The notes below the pieces were generated by a model, which worked only from the letters and a program-made list of their open reading frames with translations, ran no database searches and had not been told where the DNA came from. From Chthonomonadia bacterium (GTDB taxonomy: Bacteria; Armatimonadota; HRBIN16), in contig JABUFA010000017.1 of NCBI GenBank assembly GCA_013314755.1, positions 1-64,000 of the forward strand: 64,000 nucleotides of DNA, read 5' to 3'. Positions 34,149 through 44,580 of this stretch are shown piece after piece. How positions within the stretch are numbered: the stretch's first letter is position 1; each line of letters begins with the position of its first letter. The position numbers and the translations under genes are program-made.

Positions 34149-35894
34149 ATGGACAACGTGTTTCAACTGCGCTCACAGATAGAAGCACTCCAGAAAAGCC
34201 TGGAAGAGAAGGACAGATATATTGCAAAGCTGGAGCGCGATTTACAGGAGCTGCAGCGCAATTATCGGGAGCTGGAGCAGAAATATCGCAGTACCGCCGA
34301 AACGGTAGAGACCCCCACCGCTATCACCGAGTTCGAGGAGACACTGAAGCGTCTGGTGCATCGCATTGCGATGATCCTGCAGGCGGAGAAATGTGTCTTC
34401 ATGCTGTTCGACAGGGAAAGTGGGGAGCTCTACGCGGTGCGCCCAGCCTTTGGTTTGACCGACGAGGAGATCAGGAGCTTTCGCGTCCGCGCCACACAGG
34501 GCATTAGCGGTGAGGTCTTCCGCACCTCACAGCCCATCATCTTCCACGATGCCATCAATGACCCACGCACTCTTCAGGAGCATGTGGCGCTCTTGCGTAT
34601 CCGTAACGGCGTCAGTGCACCCCTTATCGTGGAGAAACGCGATGAGGAGAACCGCGTGATCGACCGCATCACCATCGGCGTGGTGCATGTGTTCAACAAG
34701 CGTTACGGTGGCAATTTCATTGACGAGGACGTGCGCCTGCTGGAACGACTTGCCCGTAACGCGGCGGCGGTCATCATCAGCGCCCAGATGTACCGTGAGG
34801 TGGTGGAGGAGAAAGAGGAGCTGGTGCACACCATTGAGAGCCTGTACGCGGGGCTGGTGATGGTGAACAAGCACGAGCGAATCACCCAGATGAACGCCTC
34901 CGCCCGACGCATCTTCGGCGTCAAGAACGGTGACAACGTCATTGGCAGGCCTTATAAGGAGGTCATCCATATTGATAAGGTGCGCGAGCTGTTCGAGAGC
35001 GCGCTGACGGAAAAGAACGAAGGCGCCGCCGAGATCTCGGTGAAAGACCACGAGAGCGAAGCCGAACGCATTTTCCAGGTGCAGGCAGCCATCGTGCGCG
35101 GCGATGAGGAGAACGACCTGATCGGCGCGGTGGCTATCTTCAACGACATCACCGAAATCCGCAACGTGGAGCGCATGAAGACCGCGTTCGTCTCGACGGT
35201 GTCGCACGAACTGCGCACGCCCCTCACCTCCATCAAGGGGTTCGTGTCCACGCTGTTGCAGGATACCGAGGGGTTCTATGACCGCGAGACTCAGCGCGAG
35301 TTCCTGCAGATTATTGATACCGAGACCGACCGCCTGAAGCGGCTGATTGACGACCTGCTGAACGTCTCGCGCATTGAGTCGGGACGGGCACTGCAGTTGA
35401 ACCCCAAGCCGATAGACCTGCCCGCCCTGGCAGAGCGAGTAGCCACCATTCAGCGGTCGTACACGCAGAAGCATCAGATTATCCTGGACTTCCCCGAGAA
35501 CTTCCCCGTCATTGTGGCGGACGAGGATAAGGTTGACCAGATACTCACCAACCTGATCAACAACGCGATTAAGTACTCGCCGCGCGGTGGGGAAGTGCGC
35601 GTGAAGGGCGTGCCAGAAGGCGAATCGGTGCTTATCAGCGTCAGCGACCAGGGCATCGGTATCCCGAAAGAGCACCTGCCCAAGATTTTCGAGCGGTTCC
35701 ACCGGGTGGATAACCGCGACACGCGAGAGGCAGGAGGCACAGGTATCGGTCTGTTCCTGGTGAAGCACCTGGTGGAACGGCATGGCGGAACTATCTGGGT
35801 GGAAAGCGAAGAGGGCAAAGGCTCCACCTTCTACTTCCGCCTACCGCTACAGCCTCCACCCGAAGTGCCCGAAGACGAGAAACCGAGCAAGTAA
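34149..35894 (+). CDS. Coiled-coil GAF-PAS histidine kinase
   Basis: 581 residues, no membrane segment. A heptad-rich coiled coil (about 5-55, LEEKDRYIAKLERDLQELQ) precedes a GAF domain (60-215), a PAS domain (about 225-340), and a WalK/PhoR-like kinase core: HisKA box FVSTVSHELRTPLTSIKGF, N box NLINNAIKYS, G boxes VSDQGIGIP and GTGIGLFLVKHL. It is monocistronic, followed by a strong terminator. The response regulator partner is not in the window. Confidence 0.93.
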   Translation: MDNVFQLRSQIEALQKSLEEKDRYIAKLERDLQELQRNYRELEQKYRSTAETVETPTAITEFEETLKRLVHRIAMILQAEKCVFMLFDRESGELYAVRPAFGLTDEEIRSFRVRATQGISGEVFRTSQPIIFHDAINDPRTLQEHVALLRIRNGVSAPLIVEKRDEENRVIDRITIGVVHVFNKRYGGNFIDEDVRLLERLARNAAAVIISAQMYREVVEEKEELVHTIESLYAGLVMVNKHERITQMNASARRIFGVKNGDNVIGRPYKEVIHIDKVRELFESALTEKNEGAAEISVKDHESEAERIFQVQAAIVRGDEENDLIGAVAIFNDITEIRNVERMKTAFVSTVSHELRTPLTSIKGFVSTLLQDTEGFYDRETQREFLQIIDTETDRLKRLIDDLLNVSRIESGRALQLNPKPIDLPALAERVATIQRSYTQKHQIILDFPENFPVIVADEDKVDQILTNLINNAIKYSPRGGEVRVKGVPEGESVLISVSDQGIGIPKEHLPKIFERFHRVDNRDTREAGGTGIGLFLVKHLVERHGGTIWVESEEGKGSTFYFRLPLQPPPEVPEDEKPSK

Positions 35895-35900
35895 CGTCCA

Positions 35901-35929
35901 GCCCCCTTCCTCCAAGGAAGGGGGCTTTT
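35901..35929 (+). terminator. Intrinsic terminator after the kinase gene
   Basis: GCCCCCTTCCT, loop CCA, AGGAAGGGGGC (11 perfect pairs), then TTTTG. Starts 7 bases after the kinase stop codon. Confidence 0.9.
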
Positions 35930-35988
35930 GATTTGTGTCATTATGAATAATGCCTTTATCATTCTGGTCGAAGTGAGAGGTAACAGCA

Positions 35989-38900
35989 ATGATGTGGCGA
36001 TGGCTTGCTCTGTTGTGGCTTGCTGGTTGTGCAGTGTCCGCCGTTCAGGCACAGACCCGGGTGGTGCAGAACGACGCACAGTGGCAGATAGAGAACACTT
36101 TCATCCGCGTCACCGTGATGCCCGATAAGGGGCAGTTTTCAGTGCTCGATAAGCGATGCGGCTACCTCTGGAAAAACCCGGAGGGAGTGCGTTTTGCGAT
36201 GCGCGATGTGCAGGCGGTTGCGGAGGGGATACGCTTCCACACCGACCTGCCTCTGGAGGGCGGCAAAACGGGCGTTCTGGAGGTAACCCTGCGCGTGCCC
36301 CCAAAGGCTCCCGAACTGCACATCACCGCCCAGGCGCAGGGGAACGACTCGCCCTTCTCCGGGATGCTGTTCCTGGCACCGCTGGTGCTGGACACTCCAC
36401 AGGGTGCGCTGGCTATTGCCGACTACTGCGACGGTCATCTGTATCCACTTGACCTTCAGCCTTTCCCGGCTCGCTGGCGGACGCTGGACAGGCTGGATAT
36501 GCCCTGGGTGGGCGTTTGCGACCTGCAGAAGGGCTTCGGTTACGCGCTGATAGTAGATACCGCCGACGATGGCGTGCTGGAGTGCAGGCACTACCGGGTT
36601 GGAGAACGCGAGGTAGCAGCGCCGCAGGTTGGCTGGTGGCCCCAGAAGGGCAGGTTTGCCTATCCGCGCCGGATGGTGTATCACTTTGTGGCGCAGGGTG
36701 GATATGTGGCTCTCGCCAAAGCGTACCGAAACCACGCCCGGGCGCAGGGCTTGCTGGTGACCCTCCGCGAGAAGGCAAAGCGCGACCCCAAACTGCACCG
36801 CCTGTTCGGTGCGGCGGACGTGTGGGGCGTTTGGGGCGTGGATTACGCACAGTTTGTGCAGGAGGCGAAGTCGCTGGGTATCGACAAGCTCATTCTGCAT
36901 GGAACCGCCTCGCCTGAAGCGATGAAACAGGCGGTGGAGGCAGGCTACATCACCAGCGAGTACGACAACTATACCGATGTCCTGCAGGTGGATAGCGAGG
37001 GAAAAGTTGACTCGACTCACGATTTGGTGCCAGCCAGTGTGGTGTTGATGGCGAACGGCGAGCGGATGACCGCCTGGCGCACCATGGAAGGCTTGCAGTA
37101 TATGAAACGCTGTCCTGCGCTGTGGGTGCGCACCGCGAAAAGGGTCATCCCCGCCGCGCTGGCAGAGTATCCCTTCCTGGGGCGTTTCATCGACGTGACC
37201 ACCGCCGAAGGTCTTTACGAGTGCTACGACCCCAACCACCCGCTCACCCGTACCGAAAAGCGGAAACAGGGTGAACAATTGCTCGCGTATGTGCGCTCGT
37301 TAGGGCTGATAGTCGGTGGGGAACATGGCATCTGGTGGGGCGTGCCCCATCAGGATTACATCGAAGGCATGATGAGCAGTTACCAGTTCTCCTGGCCCGC
37401 CGGGCATCTCATCCGACCCGAAAGCAAAGAGCAATCCTTCACCGACCCCTGGGGCAACAAACTGCCCCCGTGGAGCGAATACGAGAAGTGGGGAATCGGT
37501 CATGAACACCGCGTGCCGTTGTGGGAGCTGGTGTTCCATGACTGCGTGGTCTCCACCTGGTACTGGGGCGACGCCTCCGATTTTCTGTTAAAAGCCGACC
37601 CCGAAAACATGAACAGAAAAGTCCTGTTCAACATCCTCTACGGCACGATTCCTCTCATGTGGCTGGAACCACAGGGGGCGTGGCATCGCGACAGGCAGGC
37701 GTTCGTGCGCACCTATCGCCTGACCTCCAAACTGCATGAAGCCGTTGCCCAGCAGGAGATGCTGAGCCACGAGTTTCTGACCTCCGACCGCGCGGTACAG
37801 CGCACCCGCTTCGCCGACGGCACAATGGTGGTGGTCAACTTCGGGGAGAAGCCCTATTCCATGACGGTGGGCAAGAGCCAGGTCACCCTGCCGAAGTACG
37901 GCTTCTGGGTCAAGGGTCCACGCATCCAGCAGAGCCGTCTGCTGGTGAACGGCACACAGGTAACCACTGTCATTGCCGATGGCTTCTGGTTCCGCGAGAC
38001 GCCCTCGGAATGGGTGTTCCTGCGCCGCATCAACAGCGAGACCATACGGGTGGAGGCATACGCGAAGAGCGGCACTGTTCGGATAGACCCACGCTGGGTC
38101 AGTGCAAAATGGGACAGGCGTAGCACCGTAAACTATGTGCTTCTTGTGCCAGAGCAACAACGCTTCGGTCAGGCTGGTTTGAAGTGGACAGAAGAACAGC
38201 TGCTGGAACTGAAGGTGGGGTATGAATGGAAGATGTGTTCCCACTATGAACTCCTATGCGGCAGGCAAGCCCGACGCCCTGATGTGCACGTGGCAATCGC
38301 GTTGGAAAACAAGCCGGTGAAGCAGGGACAGCCCCTAACGGTAACGTTGAAGTTAACCAATGTAGGCTATGCTCCCGCTCGTGACATCCGGATCAGCCTG
38401 TATGCGGATAGAACCCTTCCCCAGTACCGCCTCTGGCAGGGCAGGGTAGACGTTGTGGATGTCCGGAGTGAGAAAAAGGTCACGGTGAAAGTGGACACTT
38501 CCCGACTGGACGGCGAACGCGTTCTAATTGCCAACGCCAGCCTGCCCCGAAGCGCACAGGAGATTTCTACGCTCGACAACGCATGGTCAGTACATATCAT
38601 GGTAGACCGCGACATCAAGCGTTGGGACTACCGGCGAGAACTGCAGGTAGAGATTGGTTCGGTGGAGCGCGAGGATGAGGTGGTGGTGGTCACGGTAGAA
38701 AATCCTCCGTTTGCGCCGGAGTCGGTAAGGATGTTCCATCTATCTGGTGAAGCCTCCGGCGCGCTGAAGGAACTGCCTGCCCAGTGTGACCGACTGGAAG
38801 ACGGGCGGGTAGAGATTGCCTTTATCCTTCTGGGAAAACTGCCGGCAGGCTCCACCCAGCGGGTGGTACTCTATGCGATGCGTCGGGCAGGACGGGTTCT

Positions 38901-39624
38901 GCCGGCGAATACTTTATCGGGCGTGAACGCTCAGTCGCCATATATCTCGCGACAGACCTACTCCCTGAGCCTGCGTGACGGCGTGCCTCGTAACATCATC
39001 GCCCGAGACCCTGGTCCGCTAAAAAGCAGTGCTCTTAACCTCTCTCGATACGAGCCGTTCATCGCTAAACTGGTGTTCTCTTCGCAGCGAACGGGCTGGG
39101 TAGAAGAGCAGGGCGCTGCGGAGCCTCAGATACAGGTGCTGGCGCACGGACAGGTGCGTACGATTGTGGAGGTGAAACGGGAACTGGCGGGAGGGGTGAC
39201 ATATACCAAACGTTACACCTTCACCCCGCGCTACTTTGACGTGGAGATAGATACCAGCACAAACGAGGGCACTTACAGCCGCGCCTTCTACAGCCAGCCG
39301 GGCAATTACGAGGACAGTGGCGGGGTGAAAGCGCAGGTGGACGGCAAGGGCGATGCCGAGGGCGTGATGCGCACCACCGACGGACTGCGCTGGTATGCCG
39401 TGTATGCTGAGCACTGGGCGCACGCCTGCCTGGCACTTACCCCGGTGGATTCCATCGTCTACTGGGACAGCCAGGCGATGGGCGGCATCGGTTTCAATAC
39501 CGCTCGCACCAGCGGGGTTCGCTTGCGCTATGTGATACTGCCCGGCGCGAAAGATGCCTCTTTTGCGGAGCAGTGGTATCGCCGCGCGATGGAGCCGGTA
39601 CGGGTGCGCTGGAAAGGGGATTAG
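35989..39624 (+). CDS. Large secreted glycosidase-like protein with CARDB domain
   Basis: 1,211 residues with an N-terminal signal (MMWRWLALLWLAGC); LAGC could be a lipobox, and AQA-Q ten residues later could be a signal-peptidase-I site. Residues 25-250 look like the beta-sandwich found before catalytic barrels in GH101/DUF5696-type glycosidases. Residues 265-560 look like a TIM barrel (KLILHGTAS, GGEHGIWWGVPHQDY, WELVFHDCVVSTWYWGD). A CARDB-like beta domain (VKQGQPLTVTLKLTNVG) lies near 770, followed by about 350 unassigned residues. Probably degrades or binds an extracellular glycan; family placement is tentative. Stop overlaps the convergent hybrid kinase gene by 4 bases. Confidence 0.8.
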   Translation: MMWRWLALLWLAGCAVSAVQAQTRVVQNDAQWQIENTFIRVTVMPDKGQFSVLDKRCGYLWKNPEGVRFAMRDVQAVAEGIRFHTDLPLEGGKTGVLEVTLRVPPKAPELHITAQAQGNDSPFSGMLFLAPLVLDTPQGALAIADYCDGHLYPLDLQPFPARWRTLDRLDMPWVGVCDLQKGFGYALIVDTADDGVLECRHYRVGEREVAAPQVGWWPQKGRFAYPRRMVYHFVAQGGYVALAKAYRNHARAQGLLVTLREKAKRDPKLHRLFGAADVWGVWGVDYAQFVQEAKSLGIDKLILHGTASPEAMKQAVEAGYITSEYDNYTDVLQVDSEGKVDSTHDLVPASVVLMANGERMTAWRTMEGLQYMKRCPALWVRTAKRVIPAALAEYPFLGRFIDVTTAEGLYECYDPNHPLTRTEKRKQGEQLLAYVRSLGLIVGGEHGIWWGVPHQDYIEGMMSSYQFSWPAGHLIRPESKEQSFTDPWGNKLPPWSEYEKWGIGHEHRVPLWELVFHDCVVSTWYWGDASDFLLKADPENMNRKVLFNILYGTIPLMWLEPQGAWHRDRQAFVRTYRLTSKLHEAVAQQEMLSHEFLTSDRAVQRTRFADGTMVVVNFGEKPYSMTVGKSQVTLPKYGFWVKGPRIQQSRLLVNGTQVTTVIADGFWFRETPSEWVFLRRINSETIRVEAYAKSGTVRIDPRWVSAKWDRRSTVNYVLLVPEQQRFGQAGLKWTEEQLLELKVGYEWKMCSHYELLCGRQARRPDVHVAIALENKPVKQGQPLTVTLKLTNVGYAPARDIRISLYADRTLPQYRLWQGRVDVVDVRSEKKVTVKVDTSRLDGERVLIANASLPRSAQEISTLDNAWSVHIMVDRDIKRWDYRRELQVEIGSVEREDEVVVVTVENPPFAPESVRMFHLSGEASGALKELPAQCDRLEDGRVEIAFILLGKLPAGSTQRVVLYAMRRAGRVLPANTLSGVNAQSPYISRQTYSLSLRDGVPRNIIARDPGPLKSSALNLSRYEPFIAKLVFSSQRTGWVEEQGAAEPQIQVLAHGQVRTIVEVKRELAGGVTYTKRYTFTPRYFDVEIDTSTNEGTYSRAFYSQPGNYEDSGGVKAQVDGKGDAEGVMRTTDGLRWYAVYAEHWAHACLALTPVDSIVYWDSQAMGGIGFNTARTSGVRLRYVILPGAKDASFAEQWYRRAMEPVRVRWKGD

Positions 39625-41165
39625 CGATTCAGAGCCTGTTCGATAACGGCGAAAAGTTGCTGGCGCCGGTAGGGTTTCTGAACGTGCCCCGCAAGGTTGG
39701 GAAGACCTGATGCCTGTTCTATCACCTCCGCACCGTAGCCGCTGCACAGCACGACGGGCAGGTCAGGATTCAGCGCGTGTACCTGCTGTGCCAGGCGGAT
39801 GCCGTCCATCTCAGGCATGGTCAGGTCGGTAATCAGCAGATGGTAGTGCTCTCTGCGCTCGCGCAGTATCTGCAGGGCTTCCTCGCCGTTGGCAGCGACA
39901 TCCACTTCGTATCCCTGAAGCCGAAGCATCTGCGCGACCGTCTCACGGATGTTTTGCTCATCGTCCACGAACAGAATTCGTCTGCTGCTGGCGTGGGGGA
40001 TGCCCTGGGGTTGCTCGATTTCGGTGGAGGCAGGCTCTTCGCCTCGCGCCGCCGGTAAAAGGATACGAAAACAGGTTCCCTTACCCGGTGTGGACTGCAC
40101 CTCGATACCTCCACCGTGCGCCTGCACGATACCGTATACGGTCGCCAGCCCCAGCCCGGTGCCCATCCCCACAGGCTTCGTAGTGAAGAATGGTTCAAAA
40201 ATACGGGGCAGATGTTCAGGGGGGATGCCCGCGCCGGTATCTTCGACCTCCAGGCACACATATTCTCCCGCCGGCAGATGGATACCCGACATTACGCGCG
40301 GCGTTCTCAGCATAAGACTGCAGGTGCGCAGGATGATACTGCCGCCGGAGGGCATGGCGTCTCTGGCATTGGAACACAGATTCATGATCATCTGCTCTAT
40401 CTGGGTAACGTCCATCTTTACCGCAGGCAGGTTGGGTTGCAGGTGTATTTCCAGACGGATGGTGGCAGGCAGGATATGGCTCAGTATCTGCTGGGATGCT
40501 GAAATCAGGCTGTTCAGGTTATGAAAGCGCATTTCACTGACACTGCGCCGCCCCAGAGTCAGCAAGGCGTCTACCACCTTCTTGCCCCGCTCGCACGCCT
40601 GCAGAATCTGGCGGACATGCTCTGTCACACGGCGGTCGCTGGCGTGGGTAACCAGCAGAAGCTCCGCATTGCCCATAATGACCGACAGCACGTTGTTGAA
40701 GTCGTGTGCTACTCCTGCCGCCAGAGTGCCGATGGTCTCCATCTTGCGAGCCTGCTCCAGCTGTTCCTGCATCCGCTGGCGCTCCTGTTCATTGCGTTTG
40801 CGCTCGGTGATGTCGCGGGCAACTGCCATGATGTATCGGCGGTCGCTCAGGTTCAGCAGAGCCGCATACACCTCCACCTCTATCAGGGAACCGTCGGCGC
40901 GGCGATAGGTGCGCTCGCCCAGCTGCCAGTAGCCATGCTGAAGCACCCTCTGGATGTTCTTGCGAATGTTCTCTTCGGTATCTCGCGGCAGGTCAAAGAT
41001 AGTCATCTGAGTAATCTGCTCCGGGGAGTAGCCGAACATGCGTAAAAAGGCGCCGTTCACCTCGACAAACTTGCCAGCATCCGCATCAAAGAGAAAGATG
41101 CCGTCCTGGGCGCATTCGAACAGCGCACGGTAGCGCAGGTTGCTTTCTTCCTCTGCAGGCTTCAT
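39621..41165 (-). CDS. PAS hybrid histidine kinase with receiver domain
   Basis: 514 residues, soluble. PAS domain (10-125: LFECAQDGIFLFDADAGKFVE), HisKA box AAGVAHDFNNVLSVI, ATPase with NLCSNARDAM, DTGAGIP and GTGLGLATVYG, then a C-terminal receiver (about 395-512) with VDDEQNIRETV and phospho-acceptor Asp in LLITDLTMPEMDG. The kinase core closely resembles that of the MASE1 kinase at 28380. Start has AAAGGAAG upstream. Confidence 0.93.
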   Translation of the reverse strand: MKPAEEESNLRYRALFECAQDGIFLFDADAGKFVEVNGAFLRMFGYSPEQITQMTIFDLPRDTEENIRKNIQRVLQHGYWQLGERTYRRADGSLIEVEVYAALLNLSDRRYIMAVARDITERKRNEQERQRMQEQLEQARKMETIGTLAAGVAHDFNNVLSVIMGNAELLLVTHASDRRVTEHVRQILQACERGKKVVDALLTLGRRSVSEMRFHNLNSLISASQQILSHILPATIRLEIHLQPNLPAVKMDVTQIEQMIMNLCSNARDAMPSGGSIILRTCSLMLRTPRVMSGIHLPAGEYVCLEVEDTGAGIPPEHLPRIFEPFFTTKPVGMGTGLGLATVYGIVQAHGGGIEVQSTPGKGTCFRILLPAARGEEPASTEIEQPQGIPHASSRRILFVDDEQNIRETVAQMLRLQGYEVDVAANGEEALQILRERREHYHLLITDLTMPEMDGIRLAQQVHALNPDLPVVLCSGYGAEVIEQASGLPNLAGHVQKPYRRQQLFAVIEQALNR

Positions 41166-41374
41166 CGTGGAACACTTCCTTTCTCGTTCCGCACCTCTTC
41201 AAAATGGTGTGCTTTGTATTATAACCTTTTTTACTACATTCACCCAGCTTGTTCCTGCCCGCTCGTTGAGGAAGGGAACCTCTCCTGTTGAGGCGAACAC
41301 GCCGTCAGGACTGCAGTTAGCAGGTTAAGCAACCGGAAAACTGCTCGCAAGAACGGGAGGTAGAGTAACACCAC

Positions 41375-41501
41375 TGTCATTCCGAGCGGGGCGAAGGGTC
41401 TCGTGTGTCTGTCAGCCTGAGCGGAGCGAAGAATCTCAGTCTTTGAACTACGAGATGCTTCGCTGGTGCTCGGCATGACGGTAAAAGTGTTCAGTATGAC
41501 A
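41375..41501. repeat. Dispersed repeat cluster with direct and inverted copies
   Basis: Two direct copies of a TGTCATTCCGAGCG-x-GCGAAG-x-TCTC unit (41375-41405 and 41409-41437) are followed by an inverted 54-bp copy (41448-41501) that pairs with 747-800. The 367-base gap between the hybrid kinase and gnd contains no other feature I can support. Confidence 0.75.
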
Positions 41502-41532
41502 AGAACTGTGTTCAGCTAACGGCAGAGTGGCA

Positions 41533-42945
41533 TTACTCCCACTCGGTGTGGAACGTGCCCGGTTTATCAATCCGCTCGTAGGTGTGTGCACCGAAGAAGT
41601 CGCGCTGTGCCTGAATCAGGTTGGCAGGCAGGTTCGCCCGGCTCATGCTCAGCAGATAATCTACCGCGCTGGAGTGCACCGGCACAGGAACGCCGCAGGT
41701 GTGCGCTGTCTCTATCACGCGCAGGGCAAACGGTATCTGCTCCAGCACAAACGCCTGCGCCTTCGGGCTGAGCAGAAGGTGCGGGTTCTCCCGGTCTTCC
41801 TGCACAATCTCGCGCAGGAAGTTCAGCATCCGTGCGCGGATGATGCATCCGCCTTTCCAGATGCGCAGAACCTCCGACAGGTTCAAGCCGAAGTCGTAGG
41901 TGCGCGATGCCTCCGATAACAGCCACAGCCCCTGCGAGAAGCTCAGGAACATGCTCAGCAACAGCGAATGCTCCACCGCCTCAATAAGGTCGCGAGGTTC
42001 CAGCGGGCACGAGTGACACAGCGAGTCCGCCATAGCGCCGGCAATCTGCACGCGGTCGTCCTTAAAGTGCGATAAGGTGCGGGCGAAAACCGCCGTTGCC
42101 AGCGACGGCGCGGGCACACCCAGGTCTAATGCAGACTGTGCCGTCCACTTGCCCGTACCCTTTTGCTCCGCTCTGTCCAGAATCATCTCCACCAGCGGAT
42201 TGCCGGTCTCCTCGTCCACTTTGCGCAGGGCTTTGAAGGAAATCTCCATCAGGAACGAGTTCAGTGCGCCCCCGTTCCACCTCTCGAACAGGTCGGCGAT
42301 TTGCATGGTGGACAGCCTTGCCGCCGAGCGCAGGACATCGTATGCTTCCGCAATCGCCTGCATGATGGCGTATTCGATGCCGTTATGCACCATCTTGACG
42401 AAGTGCCCTGCACCTCCGCGCCCCAGGTAGGTGCAACATGCGCCGTCTTCGGTCTGCGCGGCGATGCGAGTCAGCACCTCTTCCACCAGGGCATACGCTT
42501 CGGGGGTGCCGCCGGGCATAATAGAGGGTCCCTCCAGTGCGCCTCTCTCGCCGCCGCTGACGCCCGTGCCGAGAAACAGCAACCCTCGGGTGGCTAAGGT
42601 CTCGAGGCGTCGCTCGGTGTCGGCGTAGTGCGAGTTGCCCATGTCGATAATCAGGTCGCCGCGTTCCAGCAGGGGCGTCAGGCTCTCTATCATGGCGTCC
42701 ACCGCCGAGCCAGCCTGCACCATCAGGATGATTTTGCGCGGTCGCTGAAGGCTTTGCACAAAGGTCTGCAGGTCATAAGCGGGGGTGACGGGTTCGTTCG
42801 TCACTCGCTCCCTGATGAACGCCTCGGTGCGGGAGGCGGTGCGGTTGTACACGCTGACGGAGTAGCCCTTTCGCGCGATGTTCAGCGCGAGGTTCTGCCC
42901 CATCACGCCCAGACCAATCAGCCCGATGAAGTTTCCGTTTGCCAT
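41533..42945 (-). CDS. gnd: 6-phosphogluconate dehydrogenase (decarboxylating)
   Basis: 470 residues, normal for the long form. It oxidises 6-phosphogluconate to ribulose 5-phosphate with NADP+ in the pentose phosphate pathway. Rossmann motif GLGVMGQNLALNI at the start, VSGGERGALEGPSIMPGG, the catalytic Lys/His segment GHFVKMVHNGIEY, and the C-terminal RANLPANLIQAQRDFFGAH. ATG at 42945 has GGAGGTT ten bases upstream; six extra upstream residues are unlikely. Confidence 0.97.
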   Translation of the reverse strand: MANGNFIGLIGLGVMGQNLALNIARKGYSVSVYNRTASRTEAFIRERVTNEPVTPAYDLQTFVQSLQRPRKIILMVQAGSAVDAMIESLTPLLERGDLIIDMGNSHYADTERRLETLATRGLLFLGTGVSGGERGALEGPSIMPGGTPEAYALVEEVLTRIAAQTEDGACCTYLGRGGAGHFVKMVHNGIEYAIMQAIAEAYDVLRSAARLSTMQIADLFERWNGGALNSFLMEISFKALRKVDEETGNPLVEMILDRAEQKGTGKWTAQSALDLGVPAPSLATAVFARTLSHFKDDRVQIAGAMADSLCHSCPLEPRDLIEAVEHSLLLSMFLSFSQGLWLLSEASRTYDFGLNLSEVLRIWKGGCIIRARMLNFLREIVQEDRENPHLLLSPKAQAFVLEQIPFALRVIETAHTCGVPVPVHSSAVDYLLSMSRANLPANLIQAQRDFFGAHTYERIDKPGTFHTEWE

Positions 42946-42999
42946 TATGCATTGAACCTCCACCTGTGGATTAGCCAGCAGGCGCGAGAATCCCTTGTA

Positions 43000-44508
43000 T
43001 CAACGCAGTTTGCGCACCGTCACCTGCCGGATGCGCAGCTCCTGTGATGAACCCAGCCGAAAATCTGCGCCGTTGGCTCGCCCCACGAAGCGTGCATCGT
43101 TGATGGTCACACTGAAGGTGCGCCACCGTCCGGTGTTGCCCAGCGTGAACGCCTTCGCCTGCTTGAACGCGCCCTCATGCACACTGCCGGCAGGGTCGGT
43201 AGAGTCGTACTCAATGGTGAATTCGCCCTCGCCGTCCCAGACTTCCACTTCAATCTGCACGGGCACGCCGTCGTCAAAGTAGAATCTGTCATCCACGTCG
43301 AAATAGGCGAAGCGCATGTTATGGTGGCGATTGGGCAGGGTTCGCCATGCGCTCACGCCGTTGACCTCGGTGGGTTCCATCAGCCCATCTCCGTTGGGGT
43401 CTATGTGAGGGCGGATGCCGCGCGAAACGAGCTGTCTCTCCATCTGCACCGAGGCCTCGCGGGCAGTGGCGTATGCCCCCTGGGGGCGCAGCTGCGCTTT
43501 GCGTTTGAACATCTGTGCGTATCGGGCGTTCAGCTTCACGTACTGGTCGCCGTACTCGCGGGACGGGCAGATGTCTGTGCCCTCGTGCAGTTCGTTCCAG
43601 GTTTCAATCATCACAATGAACGGGCGACGGGCGGGGTTCATACGCAGGATTTGCTCCCAGCTGCGTTCGAAGAACCTGCCGCCTTCGCGGTCGCGCACTA
43701 ATGGCGTCCTTCCGGGCACCGCCGAGTGGTCATAACCTGGTCCGATGGCGGCTACCTCCAGAATTCTGGGAGCCAGTGCACCGCCCCAGGCGTAAACGCT
43801 ATCGGTCTTGACCTTGCTCCACGAGGCTTCCCGCACGATGTACGGGCGGCAGCCGAAGTCTTTCTGGAACTGCTGATACACGAAGTCAATCGCCTGCTGG
43901 TTGTAGTCCTTTGCGAACGCCGCGGCGTACAGGAAAATCAGCGGTCGGTGGTCTATCATCGCCCACAGCCTGGGCGGCACCATCGAAAAGAAGTCGCGAA
44001 TGGAGACGTAGAACCACTCCTGCCCCTCGCGCGTGGTGAGGTCGGCATGATAGCTGTTAGCGTTCCACTGCAGGGTGGAGGTGTCGTAGAACATGCCGAT
44101 TTTGGGCGGTCGACGTCTGGCGGCAAGCATCGCTTCCTGTGCCTTAACCAGTGCCTCCAGCCCCTCGAAGCTCCAGTATAGCCCCTTGCCCGGCTGTCGG
44201 TCGGCAGGGTTGCCCCAGTACACAGGCAGGATGAAGTCGATGCCGGCACGCAGGATGTCGTCCATCTCACGCCGATGCCAATCGGGTGAGCGGTAGCTGT
44301 AGCCCTTGGGGTTGGCGGGATGGTCGGTCAGGGCGTCCGTGCCGTCGTGGTCGATGAAGTGCTCCCCGGTGTTCACATCGTACCAGTAGAAGTAATAGGT
44401 TCCCACGATAGGCTGACCGGTTCGGTAAGTGGGCAGGGCGCGTATCTGTTCGGGTTTATGTCCAATGTGCCTGCCCATCGGGGGGAGATTCAGGAACGAT
44501 TCGGGCAT
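43000..44508 (-). CDS. DUF5010/GH99-like TIM-barrel protein
   Basis: 502 residues, no signal peptide. The N-terminal 360 resemble DUF5010 or GH71/GH99-like barrels: VGTYYFYWYDVNTGEH, FILPVYWGNP, IGMFYDTSTLQ, PFIVMIETWNELHEGTDI. A C-terminal beta-sandwich (about 365-502) looks like a carbohydrate-binding module, with an EF-hand-like DPNGDGLMEPTE stretch just before. Likely acts on or binds glycans; activity unproven. Located downstream of gnd on the same strand orientation, start preceded by GGAGGAGG. Confidence 0.75.
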   Translation of the reverse strand: MPESFLNLPPMGRHIGHKPEQIRALPTYRTGQPIVGTYYFYWYDVNTGEHFIDHDGTDALTDHPANPKGYSYRSPDWHRREMDDILRAGIDFILPVYWGNPADRQPGKGLYWSFEGLEALVKAQEAMLAARRRPPKIGMFYDTSTLQWNANSYHADLTTREGQEWFYVSIRDFFSMVPPRLWAMIDHRPLIFLYAAAFAKDYNQQAIDFVYQQFQKDFGCRPYIVREASWSKVKTDSVYAWGGALAPRILEVAAIGPGYDHSAVPGRTPLVRDREGGRFFERSWEQILRMNPARRPFIVMIETWNELHEGTDICPSREYGDQYVKLNARYAQMFKRKAQLRPQGAYATAREASVQMERQLVSRGIRPHIDPNGDGLMEPTEVNGVSAWRTLPNRHHNMRFAYFDVDDRFYFDDGVPVQIEVEVWDGEGEFTIEYDSTDPAGSVHEGAFKQAKAFTLGNTGRWRTFSVTINDARFVGRANGADFRLGSSQELRIRQVTVRKLR

Positions 44509-44580
44509 GGTGCATACCTCCTCCTGCGTTTATCTTTTCGCAATCCCGTTCGCCGTGTGTGGGCAAATACCTGCTGTTCC

